In this document: piece after piece, positions 17,252 through 26,800 of the stretch
How positions within the stretch are numbered: the stretch's first letter is position 1
Layout: each line of letters opens with the position of its first letter
Notes under the pieces: generated by a model
What the model saw: only the letters and a program-made list of their open reading frames with translations
Databases searched by the model: none
What the model was told of the DNA's origin: nothing
Translations under genes and position numbers: made by a program
Source of the DNA: Bacillus nitratireducens
GTDB taxonomy: Bacteria > Bacillota > Bacilli > Bacillales > Bacillaceae_G
Direction: 5' to 3'
Length of the DNA stretch: 64,000 bases
NCBI RefSeq assembly: GCF_001884135.1
Contig: NZ_MAOC01000077.1
Location: 1-64,000 of the forward strand

Positions 17252-18040
17252 TTAGACTTCTAACTTTTTGTCGATTATGCGACCTGTTATATAAACAAGT
17301 AAAACAAATATACCGATTGAAAAAGCAATACTATATAAATTCATAAGTTTTTCTTGATAGAGCAACACATTTGCTTCTGATGATTCATCTATATATACTA
17401 ACTTTGTTATTAAAGGCGCAGTAGGTGCAAGACCACCCAACATTCCATATATAGTACCTAATAATTTTGTTACTAGTAAAAATAAGAAAAATACAATTGG
17501 ATATTTTAACTTCTTCTTTTTCAAAGAAAACACTTTAACGCTAGCTACTACAAAAAGCAATACAAGTAATATACTAGATAAATTAAATACATATACAATA
17601 GTACTAAATAAGTGCCCTAATGGATTTAATCCACTTTGGGTAAATAACACTTCATAGAGCTCTGTACCCTTTATTATTTTCATAGAAATACTATATAAAA
17701 AAATAGAACCTATTACTTCAAAAATAAGTAAACTAATTGTAGTATATAACAATATTGCTAAAACAATCTTTTTACCTGATGTCGGCGTTAATCGAAATAA
17801 TGTACTTTCAGTCATTTTTCCAAATGCAGACATCGCCTGAATAAATATCAATGCTATAAAAATTATATATACTAAGATAACTAAGGAAACTATAATTATT
17901 TGCCTTATTTCTCCTGATTCTTGCTTAATATAATTTCCCAAACTTACGAAAGCTACAGCTACAACGAATATAAATGATAACAATGAAATAATAATTTGCT
18001 TTTTATTTACATTGTACATATATATTAAGCTCGACTTCAT
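17252..18040 (-). CDS. Six-helix membrane protein, probable ABC permease
   Basis: The 262-residue product is highly hydrophobic, with about six transmembrane helices and short charged loops (for example SLKKKKLKYP). It is encoded between two ABC ATPases in a GntR-type operon and overlaps the upstream ATPase gene by four bases, so it is most likely the permease partner of that ATPase. Sequence similarity to a named permease family is not obvious. Confidence 0.7.
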   Translation of the reverse strand: MKSSLIYMYNVNKKQIIISLLSFIFVVAVAFVSLGNYIKQESGEIRQIIIVSLVILVYIIFIALIFIQAMSAFGKMTESTLFRLTPTSGKKIVLAILLYTTISLLIFEVIGSIFLYSISMKIIKGTELYEVLFTQSGLNPLGHLFSTIVYVFNLSSILLVLLFVVASVKVFSLKKKKLKYPIVFFLFLLVTKLLGTIYGMLGGLAPTAPLITKLVYIDESSEANVLLYQEKLMNLYSIAFSIGIFVLLVYITGRIIDKKLEV

Positions 18041-18735
18041 CTACTAAACACCTCCTTAAACACCTCCGTGACAGCTTTCCCTCTCTGAAAACGTAACTCT
18101 TCTACATTTTCATACAATACAATTTCCCCATCTTTTAAAAAGATTACTTCATCAAAAATATTTTCAACTTCATTTATTAAGTGAGTCGAGATTAGTATCG
18201 TACAATCTTCTCTATAAAATTGTAGAATGAGATCTAATACGTGTTCTCTAGAAACAAGATCAATCCCGCCAAGTGGTTCATCTAGTACATATAACTTCGC
18301 TTTTCGAGAAAACGTTAAAATAATTTGAAGCTTTTCTACCATCCCTTTTGATAATGCTATAATTTTTTCTTCTAACGGTATTTTAAATTCCGCAATTGTA
18401 TCGACTGCTTTTTGAATATCGAAGTCTTTATAAAAATCTCGATAGAAAAATAGGGCATCTTTTACAGTCATCCAATCATCAAAGCCTGGCTTATCAGACA
18501 TAAATGAAACGATTTCTTTCGTCTCTAACCCTACTTTTTTACCGTTAATTACTATGCTGCCTTCAGAAGGGTGCTGCAATCCTGCAATCATTTTTAATAA
18601 CGTCGTTTTCCCGCTTCCGTTATCTCCAACAAGCCCAACGATTTTTCCTTCTGTAATCTCTATGTTTAACTCACGGATCACTGCTTTTAATCCGTACCGC
18701 TTCCATACGTTTTCTATTTTTAATAACTCTGTCAT
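18037..18735 (-). CDS. ABC transporter ATP-binding protein (YtrB-like)
   Basis: The 232-residue ATPase has Walker A GDNGSGKTTLL (about 37-47), a degenerate signature ALSKGMVEKLQ (about 133-143), Walker B LYVLDEPLGGID and SSTHL-type switch (ISTHLINEVE). Asp-Asn in the P-loop and SKGM in place of LSGGQ are typical of YtrB-like ATPases co-encoded with GntR regulators. It starts at ATG 18735 overlapping the regulator's stop and its stop overlaps the next gene, so the genes are tightly coupled. Confidence 0.87.
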   Translation of the reverse strand: MTELLKIENVWKRYGLKAVIRELNIEITEGKIVGLVGDNGSGKTTLLKMIAGLQHPSEGSIVINGKKVGLETKEIVSFMSDKPGFDDWMTVKDALFFYRDFYKDFDIQKAVDTIAEFKIPLEEKIIALSKGMVEKLQIILTFSRKAKLYVLDEPLGGIDLVSREHVLDLILQFYREDCTILISTHLINEVENIFDEVIFLKDGEIVLYENVEELRFQRGKAVTEVFKEVFSR

Positions 18736-19112
18736 TCGCTCTCCTCCCTTTTCTCATGTAATGAAGAACGAAGGATTGTAAGAATTTCTTCTTCTGAAAA
18801 ACCTAAATTGTCCATTCCATCTATAAAAGAATGAAGTAATTCTCTCGCCATATCTTTTCGCAGCTCCATAATTTTCTCCTCTTCATTCGTTACATATCGT
18901 CCCATTCCTCTACGTGTTACAACAACTCCATCCCGCTCTAACTCTTGAAATGTACGTTGAATCGTATTTGGATTTACTTGTAATTCACTCGCTAATTCAC
19001 GTACAGAGGGAATTTTATCGCCAGGCAATAAATGACCCGTTACAATTTCTTTCTTTATGTATTCCATTACTTGAATGTAAATTGGTGTATTTGGAGAAAA
19101 CTCGATTTTCAT
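18732..19112 (-). CDS. GntR family repressor (YtrA subfamily)
   Basis: The 126-residue protein has the GntR winged helix (IYIQVMEYIKKEI, SVRELASELQVNPNTIQRTFQELE, GVVVTRRGMGRYV; residues 10-75) followed by a short helical tail without a ligand domain, the YtrA subfamily layout. Such proteins autoregulate operons of ABC transporters and respond to cell-envelope-active compounds in B. subtilis. It is the first gene of the operon. ATG 19112 follows AGGAGGGG. A perfect inverted repeat lies directly upstream. Confidence 0.9.
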   Translation of the reverse strand: MKIEFSPNTPIYIQVMEYIKKEIVTGHLLPGDKIPSVRELASELQVNPNTIQRTFQELERDGVVVTRRGMGRYVTNEEEKIMELRKDMARELLHSFIDGMDNLGFSEEEILTILRSSLHEKREESE

Positions 19113-19123
19113 TTCTCCCCTCC

Positions 19124-19159
19124 TGTCTTAGTGTGTTAGTTAAATAGTACACTAAGACA
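19124..19159 (-). promoter_or_regulatory. GntR/YtrA-type operator overlapping the promoter
   Basis: TGTCTTAGTGT (19124-19134) and its exact reverse complement ACACTAAGACA (19149-19159) are separated by 14 bases, containing the AGTGT-N14-ACACT core expected for a YtrA-like repressor. On the minus strand a -35 TTTACA and -10 TACTAT with a 17-base spacer overlap the distal half, and the proximal half abuts the AGGAGGGG ribosome binding site. Confidence 0.8.
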
Positions 19160-19197
19160 AATTACATGTAAATACTTAAAACAAAAAATGTAATAAA

Positions 19198-19228
19198 AAG
19201 GCAGTGTAACTTTTCGTTACACTGCCTT
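19198..19228 (-). terminator. Terminator of the ald-patA unit
   Basis: AAGGCAGTGTAAC (19198-19210) pairs with GTTACACTGCCTT (19216-19228); on the minus strand TTTTTATTAC follows. Confidence 0.85.
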
Positions 19229-19305
19229 CCTGTAATACAATATAAGTAAATCTATTCTAATTATAGTTTCAATCGTTTGAATTCACATATAATCTTATGC
19301 GAAAT

Positions 19306-20679
<1,374 letters not shown>

Positions 20680-22173
20680 CTAATTCACCTCTACATTTTT
20701 TTTATTTGCAAACCAACCAATAGGTTCTACTTCTAGATTTATATTAATCTGCTTAATTTCTTGAAATTCTTCTAAACCAAATGTTCCTAGACTACGACCT
20801 ATACCACTTTGCTTATATCCACCCCAAGGCGCCTCATTGTATGTTGGATGATAGCTATTAATCCAAGTAATGCCTGCACGAAGCTTGCGAATTACGCGCA
20901 TTGCTTTTGCACCATCAACCGTAAATACCCCTCCAGCTAAGCCATAATCCGTACCGTTTGCTAACTCAATTGCTTCCTGTTCAGTTTTAAACTTTTGAAT
21001 TACTACAACAGGACCGAAGATTTCTTCCTGGACAATGCGCATATCAGGTTTTACATTGACAAAGACTGTTGGTTCAATAAAGAAACCATCACCTTTTCCA
21101 TCCTCCATTATTCGTCTACCTCCGCAAGCAACGTTTGCACCTTCGTCTTTTCCAATTTCAATATAACGTAATACTTTTTCCATATGTTCTTGACTTACAA
21201 GTGGCCCCATTTCTGATTCCGGTTTATCACCAGGTCCAACGTTAATTTGCTGCGCTCTCTCTACAAAACTATTAACAAATCTATCATAAACGCTTTCCTC
21301 TACAAGAATTCTCGATCCTGCTGAACACACTTGTCCGCTACCTGCATAAATACCGAATAGAGCATAATCAATAGCAGTCTCAAAATCTGCATCTGCAAAA
21401 ATAATATTTGGAGATTTCCCTCCAAGTTCTAACGAAATCTTTTTCATATTATCTGCCGCTGTTCTCATAATGTGCTTACCTGTTTTTGTTCCACCTGTAA
21501 AGGAAATCATATCCACTTTATGACTCGCTGCAATTTCATTCCCTACTATTGGACCGGCCCCCATTACCATATTGGCAACACCTTTTGGTAGCCCTACTTT
21601 TTCAAGAATTTCGAATAGCTTTGTTGCAGTTATTGGTGTCACTTCAGAAGGTTTAAACACAATTGTATTGCCAGCTGCTAAAGCAGGTGCAATTTTCCAT
21701 ACACTCATCAATAGCGGATAATTCCATGGAACAATTAATCCACAAACACCAACTGGCTCTCTTACTACCATGGCTTGCATCGGATCGGCTACATGATATG
21801 TTTGGCCATCTGGCTTTGTAATCAATCCGGCATAATAGCGAAAACAAGCCGCTGCATCTCCAATATCTCCTTCTGCCTCACGGTATGTTTTTCCATTATC
21901 CATTGTTTCAAGGTATACTAATTCTTCCATATTTTTATCAATTTCATCTGCTATTTTAAATAAATATGATGCTCTTTCAGCAGTGGATGTTTCTGACCAA
22001 ATTCCGCTATCGAAAGCCGCTCTTGCCACTTCTATTGCGTATTTTGCGTCCTCAATCGTTCCTTCAGGTGCATATGCTATACCCTTGCCATTCGCAGGGT
22101 TAATAATCGTTCTTTTTTCTTGATTACTAGAGTCTCTCCATTCACCGTTTACATACATTTTTAAATCTAGCAC
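20680..22173 (-). CDS. Aldehyde dehydrogenase, probable 4-aminobutanal dehydrogenase
   Basis: A 497-residue NAD(P)-dependent aldehyde dehydrogenase with the catalytic Glu in LELGGKSPN (about 264), the nucleophile Cys in GQVCSAGSR (about 298), and NAD-binding FTGGTKTGK. By sequence it belongs to the betaine/aminoaldehyde dehydrogenase group; pairing with PatA makes 4-aminobutanal to GABA the likely reaction. GTG 22173 follows AAAGGAGG. It is the first gene after a sigma-54 promoter. Confidence 0.88.
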   Translation of the reverse strand: MLDLKMYVNGEWRDSSNQEKRTIINPANGKGIAYAPEGTIEDAKYAIEVARAAFDSGIWSETSTAERASYLFKIADEIDKNMEELVYLETMDNGKTYREAEGDIGDAAACFRYYAGLITKPDGQTYHVADPMQAMVVREPVGVCGLIVPWNYPLLMSVWKIAPALAAGNTIVFKPSEVTPITATKLFEILEKVGLPKGVANMVMGAGPIVGNEIAASHKVDMISFTGGTKTGKHIMRTAADNMKKISLELGGKSPNIIFADADFETAIDYALFGIYAGSGQVCSAGSRILVEESVYDRFVNSFVERAQQINVGPGDKPESEMGPLVSQEHMEKVLRYIEIGKDEGANVACGGRRIMEDGKGDGFFIEPTVFVNVKPDMRIVQEEIFGPVVVIQKFKTEQEAIELANGTDYGLAGGVFTVDGAKAMRVIRKLRAGITWINSYHPTYNEAPWGGYKQSGIGRSLGTFGLEEFQEIKQININLEVEPIGWFANKKNVEVN

Positions 22174-22210
22174 TATATTGAATCCTCCTTTATCGATCGT
22201 TTATATATTT

Positions 22211-22230
22211 ATAAGCAATTTCCATGCCAA
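22211..22230 (-). promoter_or_regulatory. Sigma-54 promoter of the aldehyde dehydrogenase-patA unit
   Basis: On the minus strand TTGGCATGGAAATTGCTTAT fits the -24/-12 consensus TTGGCACG-N4-TTGCA with GG and GC elements spaced correctly. It lies about 40 bases before the GTG start. Confidence 0.85.
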
Positions 22231-22255
22231 TATTTAAAATTCAAAAGAATCATAC

Positions 22256-22382
22256 ATAAAGTGAAACTTTAATCAGCCCTCACCAATCGGGCGTTTACAG
22301 GCAGCGGGGCTTCCAGCCTAACTTCTTTGCTCCACCTGAATTTTGAGGTGGGAGTTTTACTGCCCACAAATAGCGGGATAAA
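22256..22382 (+). repeat. bcr1-like repeat, shortened copy (B)
   Basis: GTGAAACTTTAATCAG at 22261 continues directly into CCCTCACCAATCGGGCG, lacking the first hairpin present in copy A, and ends AAATAGCGGG. ATAAA flanks lie at 22256-22260 and 22378-22382. The insertion sits between the sigma-54 promoter and the enhancer dyads of the ald-patA unit. Confidence 0.82.
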
Positions 22383-22414
22383 CTGACTATTTTCTTAAAA
22401 ACAACAAACATTTT

Positions 22415-22447
22415 ATGCAGTTCCGCATACACTATTCCATTTTGCAT
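22415..22447 (-). promoter_or_regulatory. Candidate enhancer (UAS) for the sigma-54 activator
   Basis: ATGC-AGTTCC-GCAT (22415-22428) is a perfect dyad and ATTC-CATTTT-GCAT (22434-22447) a one-mismatch partner, with starts 19 bases apart. The same arrangement occurs upstream of the glutamate dehydrogenase promoter. Binding by the nearby Fis-type activator is inferred. Confidence 0.55.
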
Positions 22448-22491
22448 AAAGTGAAACTTTAATCATTTCCGCTACCGCCTTCACCACTCGG
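22446..22491 (+). repeat. bcr1-like repeat, decayed copy (C)
   Basis: ATAAAGTGAAACTTTAATCA at 22446 is identical to the left end of the other copies, then the similarity fades, with CTTCACCACTCGGG resembling the middle part. No right end or second ATAAA was found, so it is a truncated remnant. Confidence 0.6.
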
Positions 22492-22531
22492 GACTTGAAT
22501 CCCAGAGCATATGTACATGCTGAGCGCACAC

Positions 22532-22565
22532 AAAAAGGAGAAGTCTATGTGACCTTCTCCTTTTT
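22532..22565 (-). terminator. Terminator of the sigma-54 activator gene
   Basis: AAAAAGGAGAAG (22532-22543) pairs with CTTCTCCTTTTT (22554-22565); on the minus strand it is followed by a T run and directly follows the stop codon. Confidence 0.85.
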
Positions 22566-24694
22566 TAGGAATATGAGATGATATCAGCCGCTATCTCTTT
22601 TTCACTAACAATCTTTTGATATTTACGACTCACTGAAGATTGGCTGATTCCAAGAGCTTTTGCAGCCTTAGTCGTTGTTTTATACTGCTTCATTGCAAGC
22701 AAAATCAATTGTTCTTCTACAGAATGTAGCGCTTCTTGTAATGGTAATACTCTTGTAATAACTGGTTTTGATTTATTAAAGTCATAACCGGGTGTTAAAA
22801 ACTTACTAACAAACTCCGCTTCAATTACTAGATCATCTGCTGATACAACTAAACGTTCAATCATATTCTGTAATTCACGGACATTTCCTGGCCATGAATA
22901 GAACTCTAGTAAATTAAGTGCATCTGGAGTTAAATGATAATTTTTATTATATTTTTCATTTAACTGTTGTAAGAAATGAAAGGCAAGTACTGGAACATCT
23001 TCCATTCGCTCTCGTAAAGAAGGAACTCGCAGCGGAATTACATTGAGGCGATAAAATAAATCTTCACGGAATGTTCCAGATTCGACCATCTTTTCAAGGC
23101 TCTTATTTGTAGCAGCAATAATTTGTACATTTATTTTCATAGGTGTTGTACTTCCAATAGGAATTACTTCTTGTTCCTGCAGGACTCTAAGCAATTTTAC
23201 TTGCAAATGTAAAGGCATTTCTCCAATTTCATCTAAAAATAAAATACCTTGATCAGCTCGCTTAAAATATCCTTCTTTTCCATTTTTATCGGCTCCTGTA
23301 AAAGCGCCTTTCGTATAACCAAATAATTCACTTTCTAACAAAGTTTCTGGAATTGCACCACAATTTAATTTTAAAAATGGCTTTGAAGATCTGTTTCCAA
23401 GTTGATGAATTGCCTGGGCAATTACTTCTTTTCCGACACCAGATTCTCCAGAAATAAGAACATTGGAAGAAAAATTTGCTATTTTTTTAGCTTGGTTAAT
23501 TATTTGTTCCATTTTTGGACTACAGTAAATAAGCTTCTTAAGAAAACGATCTTTATTTTTAAAGTCATCTAACTCTTTCTTATATTGCTCTGATATCTTC
23601 TTTATTTCATGTAATTCCGTCTTCAATCTCGTTGCTTCAGTAATATCCCTTGAGGCAATAATAATACGATGAAGCTCTCCATTTTCATTAAATACAGGAT
23701 TTCCAACTGCTAATATTTTTCTTCCGCTTTTTGTTTCTTGTACAACTGATACCTTTTTTTGTTTTTCCAACACTAATCGCGTAACCGATGGACTAAATAA
23801 TCCTTTCTTTTCTAGGTCTAAAAGATTTTTTCCTAACAAGTCCTTCAAATTACTCCCCCAAAAATCATTGATAACAGTTTCACTATAACGAATTAATTCC
23901 CCTTTATGATTAACAACTAATATTTCATCATAAATGCTAGACAAAATTGCATGTAAATCTTTATTTAAATCCTTTATATATTCAATTTCCATCGCCATGT
24001 CCTCGACCATCGGCAAATCTTGCACAATAATAACCATTCCTTCAATACTTTGATCAAAGTTTGGAATCGGACTATAGTCAACTAATACACCCATCTCATT
24101 TGTGATTTGTAATTGATTCAAGATCGTTTTTCCCTTTGTAAATACGTTATTAATGTGTTCTCCATTAAAAATCAGTTCTGCTGGTACATTCATAACTTTT
24201 TCAGGAGTCGATTTAATCATCTTCAAACCAGATTCATTACAATTTACAATTTTCTTTTCTCGATCTACTACAAAAATCCCCATTGGAATAGACGTTAAAA
24301 TAATTTTCAATATATCAACACTCTGATTTTCTTGTTTAAATAGTTCTGCAAAAACATCCTCTCTTCTTATATATCCTGTTAGCTCATCCATTTCATTTTT
24401 CACTATGGCAATCGGCGCCCCAATAATTTGAAAAAGAGCTGTTAAAGAAATATCTTTACTAAGATGACATATTGTATCTAGTGGAACAGCATTTGAAAGT
24501 AATAGCTTCGAAGTTAATCCTTTACTATTTGATAGCAGATCCTTCACATGAACGTATGCAAATAATTTCTCTCCTCTTTTTAAAAATAGAAAAGATTCTT
24601 TTATATTTTTAACATCTATATTCCATTCCTTTTCAGATTGATCGATAGGTAGAGAAACTATGGGTCTAATTTTTGTATGAGCGATGGAAAACAT
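22565..24694 (-). CDS. Sigma-54-dependent activator, PAS-PAS-AAA-Fis
   Basis: This 709-residue enhancer-binding protein has a CBS-like N-terminal region (1-120), two PAS-type domains (about 125-235 and 245-360), a short coiled segment, an AAA+ domain with Walker A GESGVGKE (416-423), GAFTGA (463-468) for sigma-54 contact and Walker B LDEIGEM, and a C-terminal Fis-type helix-turn-helix (KAAKALGISQSSVSRKYQKI). No receiver domain is present, so it senses a signal through its N-terminal part. Its position in the putrescine block makes it the likely activator of the three nearby sigma-54 promoters. ATG 24694 follows GGAGG. Confidence 0.9.
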   Translation of the reverse strand: MFSIAHTKIRPIVSLPIDQSEKEWNIDVKNIKESFLFLKRGEKLFAYVHVKDLLSNSKGLTSKLLLSNAVPLDTICHLSKDISLTALFQIIGAPIAIVKNEMDELTGYIRREDVFAELFKQENQSVDILKIILTSIPMGIFVVDREKKIVNCNESGLKMIKSTPEKVMNVPAELIFNGEHINNVFTKGKTILNQLQITNEMGVLVDYSPIPNFDQSIEGMVIIVQDLPMVEDMAMEIEYIKDLNKDLHAILSSIYDEILVVNHKGELIRYSETVINDFWGSNLKDLLGKNLLDLEKKGLFSPSVTRLVLEKQKKVSVVQETKSGRKILAVGNPVFNENGELHRIIIASRDITEATRLKTELHEIKKISEQYKKELDDFKNKDRFLKKLIYCSPKMEQIINQAKKIANFSSNVLISGESGVGKEVIAQAIHQLGNRSSKPFLKLNCGAIPETLLESELFGYTKGAFTGADKNGKEGYFKRADQGILFLDEIGEMPLHLQVKLLRVLQEQEVIPIGSTTPMKINVQIIAATNKSLEKMVESGTFREDLFYRLNVIPLRVPSLRERMEDVPVLAFHFLQQLNEKYNKNYHLTPDALNLLEFYSWPGNVRELQNMIERLVVSADDLVIEAEFVSKFLTPGYDFNKSKPVITRVLPLQEALHSVEEQLILLAMKQYKTTTKAAKALGISQSSVSRKYQKIVSEKEIAADIISYS

Positions 24695-24789
24695 TCTGCT
24701 ATTCCTCCTTTGAACTATTTAATTTGTATTGTATCATTAAATACAGATTTTTTTAATTAATCTGAAAATAAAACATTTCTTTCTTTATT

Positions 24790-24825
24790 AAAAAAAAAAA
24801 GGAAGATGGGTGCCTTCATCTTCCT
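24790..24825 (-). terminator. Terminator of the glutamate dehydrogenase unit
   Basis: GGAAGATG pairs with CATCTTCC (24801-24824), followed on the minus strand by a run of eleven or more T. Confidence 0.85.
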
Positions 24826-24838
24826 CATAGTTCTATCA

Positions 24839-25087
24839 TTAATCACTACCACTAACGAAAAGATCTTCTTGAATATAAGCTAATACCATACCTGGAATTA
24901 CTTTATCTCCCGCTTCTACTTCTAAAGATTGAACTTCTCCACTACATCCCATCTTAATTACTTCCAGTTTACCATTCATATCTTTAATAGAGAATAATGG
25001 CTCCCATTCATAAATTCGAGAATCCTTATCGATAGACACTTTTTCAATTATTCCATAACACGGACTCGTAATAATATCATAATACAT
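24839..25087 (-). CDS. Biotin/lipoyl-like barrel domain protein (82 aa)
   Basis: The product has the barrel-sandwich hybrid pattern: ITSPCYGIIEKVSIDKDSRI near the start and GCSGEVQSLEVEAGDKVIPG near the end, the repeated G-x-V/I-x-G-D turn structure of biotinyl/lipoyl domains. The expected swinging-arm lysine motif (MKM or DK) is not present at the hairpin; the nearest is VIKMGCSG. It may be a non-acylated barrel. ATG 25087 is chosen; an in-frame TTG at 25093 is possible. It is the last gene of the glutamate dehydrogenase unit. Function unknown. Confidence 0.6.
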   Translation of the reverse strand: MYYDIITSPCYGIIEKVSIDKDSRIYEWEPLFSIKDMNGKLEVIKMGCSGEVQSLEVEAGDKVIPGMVLAYIQEDLFVSGSD

Positions 25088-25114
25088 AATCAATCATCCC
25101 TTTCTTTTCTTCTA

Positions 25115-25405
25115 TTAATATTGTTCTTCTAACCTTTGTGACTGAAGAATCATATAGAAAAAGCTTTGAAACTCTTCTATGTCCTCTACCTCAATCCCTA
25201 GCCTTGTTGCCCAATATTGTTCCTCTCCAATATCTTCTTGGCTTAATAAAACCATTCTCCCATTTTGAATTGAGGTAACCATTGCTTTTCCAAGAAACTG
25301 TTGCGAATACGTAACAGCTATATCGTAACGATGACTATTCGACACAATGCAGTAATAACCGATTTGTTGTCTCTCCACTTCTTCTAATAAAATATCCAGT
25401 TTCAT
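25115..25405 (-). CDS. Small cytoplasmic protein (96 aa), SAV0927/DUF3055-like
   Basis: The 96-residue product is acidic with a beta-rich centre (YYCIVSNSHRYDIAVTYS, MVTSIQNGRMVLLSQ) and a C-terminal helix. The pattern recalls the DUF3055 (SAV0927) family of firmicutes, but this is from memory and unsure. ATG 25405 follows GGGAGGG, 18 bases after the glutamate dehydrogenase gene, so it is co-transcribed from the sigma-54 promoter. Function unknown. Confidence 0.5.
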   Translation of the reverse strand: MKLDILLEEVERQQIGYYCIVSNSHRYDIAVTYSQQFLGKAMVTSIQNGRMVLLSQEDIGEEQYWATRLGIEVEDIEEFQSFFYMILQSQRLEEQY

Positions 25406-25423
25406 TTTAGCCCTCCCTTTAGG

Positions 25424-26704
25424 TTAAAAATGCAACCAACCTCTTAGGCGTGATGCTTCTACAATCTTGCGAACCCCTTCCATATAAGCAGCAATTTTCA
25501 TATTTACTCCAAAGCGTTTAGAAGTATCAAGTACGTTAGAAAAACTAGATGCAATTTTCTCCTTTAAACATTGATCAACATATTGCTCCGTCCAGTAATA
25601 TCCTTGGTTATTTTGACACCATTCAAAATATGAAACAATCACGCCACCAGAGTTTGCTAAAATATCTGGAACAACCAAAATCCCCTTTTCTTCTAACATG
25701 GTTATCGCCTCTTTTGTTGTTGGTCCATTTGCAGCCTCAATGATAATCTTACATCCAAGCTTTCCTGCATTATGTTTTGTAATGACTCCTCCAATTGCCG
25801 CCGGAATGAGTACATCACATTCTTTTTCTAACAACTCCTGATTAGAAATTGTTTTATTAAAGAGATTCGATACTACACCGAAAGAATCTCTGTTTTCTAG
25901 TAAATAAGGAACATCTAGACCGTCTGGATTATAAATTCCTCCTATAGCATCTGATACCCCGACTACTTTCACACCAATATCATATAAATATTTCGCCAAA
26001 TAACCTCCAACATTCCCGAACCCTTGAATAATAACTCGCATATTTTGTAGCGGAATTTGTTTTAACTCACTTACTAACTGAAGTGTATACAATACACCTT
26101 TAGAAGTTGCTGTTTCTCGCCCTTGTGATCCTCCTAGCATTAATGGCTTCCCGGTTATAAATCCTGGAGAGTCAAACTCCCTGATATGGTCATATTCATC
26201 TAGCATCCAAGCCATAATTTGCGCATTTGTATACATATCAGGTGCTGGAATATCTTTCGTCGGTCCCACAATTTGACTTACTGCTCTTACATACCCACGA
26301 CTCAGTAACTCTAGTTCTCTAAAACTCAACTCCTGTGGATTACAAATAATCCCGCCCTTTGCGCCTCCATATGGCAGTCCTGTCACTCCACATTTCAAGC
26401 TCATCCAGCCAGCAAGTGCTTTTACTTCTTCTGCCGTAACATCTGGATGAAATCTAATACCACCTTTTGTTGGCCCTGCTGCGTCGTTATGCTGAGCGCG
26501 ATACCCTTGAAATACCTTTGTTGTTCCATCATCCATGCGAACAGGAATGCTTACTTCTAAAAAACGCATCGGTTTTTTCAAAAATTCGAATACTTCGTCT
26601 GGATAACTTAAAAAATGAAGCGCCTCTTTTAATATAGCTTGAAATTCCTCTAAAGGATTTTCAACTTCAACTGTATTTGTATGTTTTTCTGATTGAATCG
26701 GCAC
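25424..26704 (-). CDS. Glutamate dehydrogenase (RocG/GudB type)
   Basis: This 426-residue enzyme has family signatures KGGIRFHP, KCGVTGLPYGGAKGGI (with the catalytic lysine), PAPDMYTN and the nucleotide-binding GFGNVGGYLAKYL. It oxidatively deaminates glutamate to 2-oxoglutarate and ammonia. I place the start at GTG 26704, seven bases after GAGGGGT. The longer frame opening at 26758 is ruled out because its first codons are the sigma-54 promoter itself. In context it would recycle the 2-oxoglutarate used by PatA. Two small genes follow in the same unit. Confidence 0.9.
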   Translation of the reverse strand: MPIQSEKHTNTVEVENPLEEFQAILKEALHFLSYPDEVFEFLKKPMRFLEVSIPVRMDDGTTKVFQGYRAQHNDAAGPTKGGIRFHPDVTAEEVKALAGWMSLKCGVTGLPYGGAKGGIICNPQELSFRELELLSRGYVRAVSQIVGPTKDIPAPDMYTNAQIMAWMLDEYDHIREFDSPGFITGKPLMLGGSQGRETATSKGVLYTLQLVSELKQIPLQNMRVIIQGFGNVGGYLAKYLYDIGVKVVGVSDAIGGIYNPDGLDVPYLLENRDSFGVVSNLFNKTISNQELLEKECDVLIPAAIGGVITKHNAGKLGCKIIIEAANGPTTKEAITMLEEKGILVVPDILANSGGVIVSYFEWCQNNQGYYWTEQYVDQCLKEKIASSFSNVLDTSKRFGVNMKIAAYMEGVRKIVEASRLRGWLHF

Positions 26705-26739
26705 GATAACACCCCTCTTTATATTTTTACTAATTGTAC

Positions 26740-26758
26740 AAAGCAATAATCGTGCCAA
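26740..26758 (-). promoter_or_regulatory. Sigma-54 promoter of the glutamate dehydrogenase unit
   Basis: On the minus strand TTGGCACGATTATTGCTTT matches the consensus TTGGCACG-N4-TTGC almost perfectly. The -12 GC lies about 40 bases upstream of the GTG start. Confidence 0.92.
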
Positions 26759-26800
26759 GTGAAAATACTATGTTAATCCTATCTTGTTATCCTCCTACTT

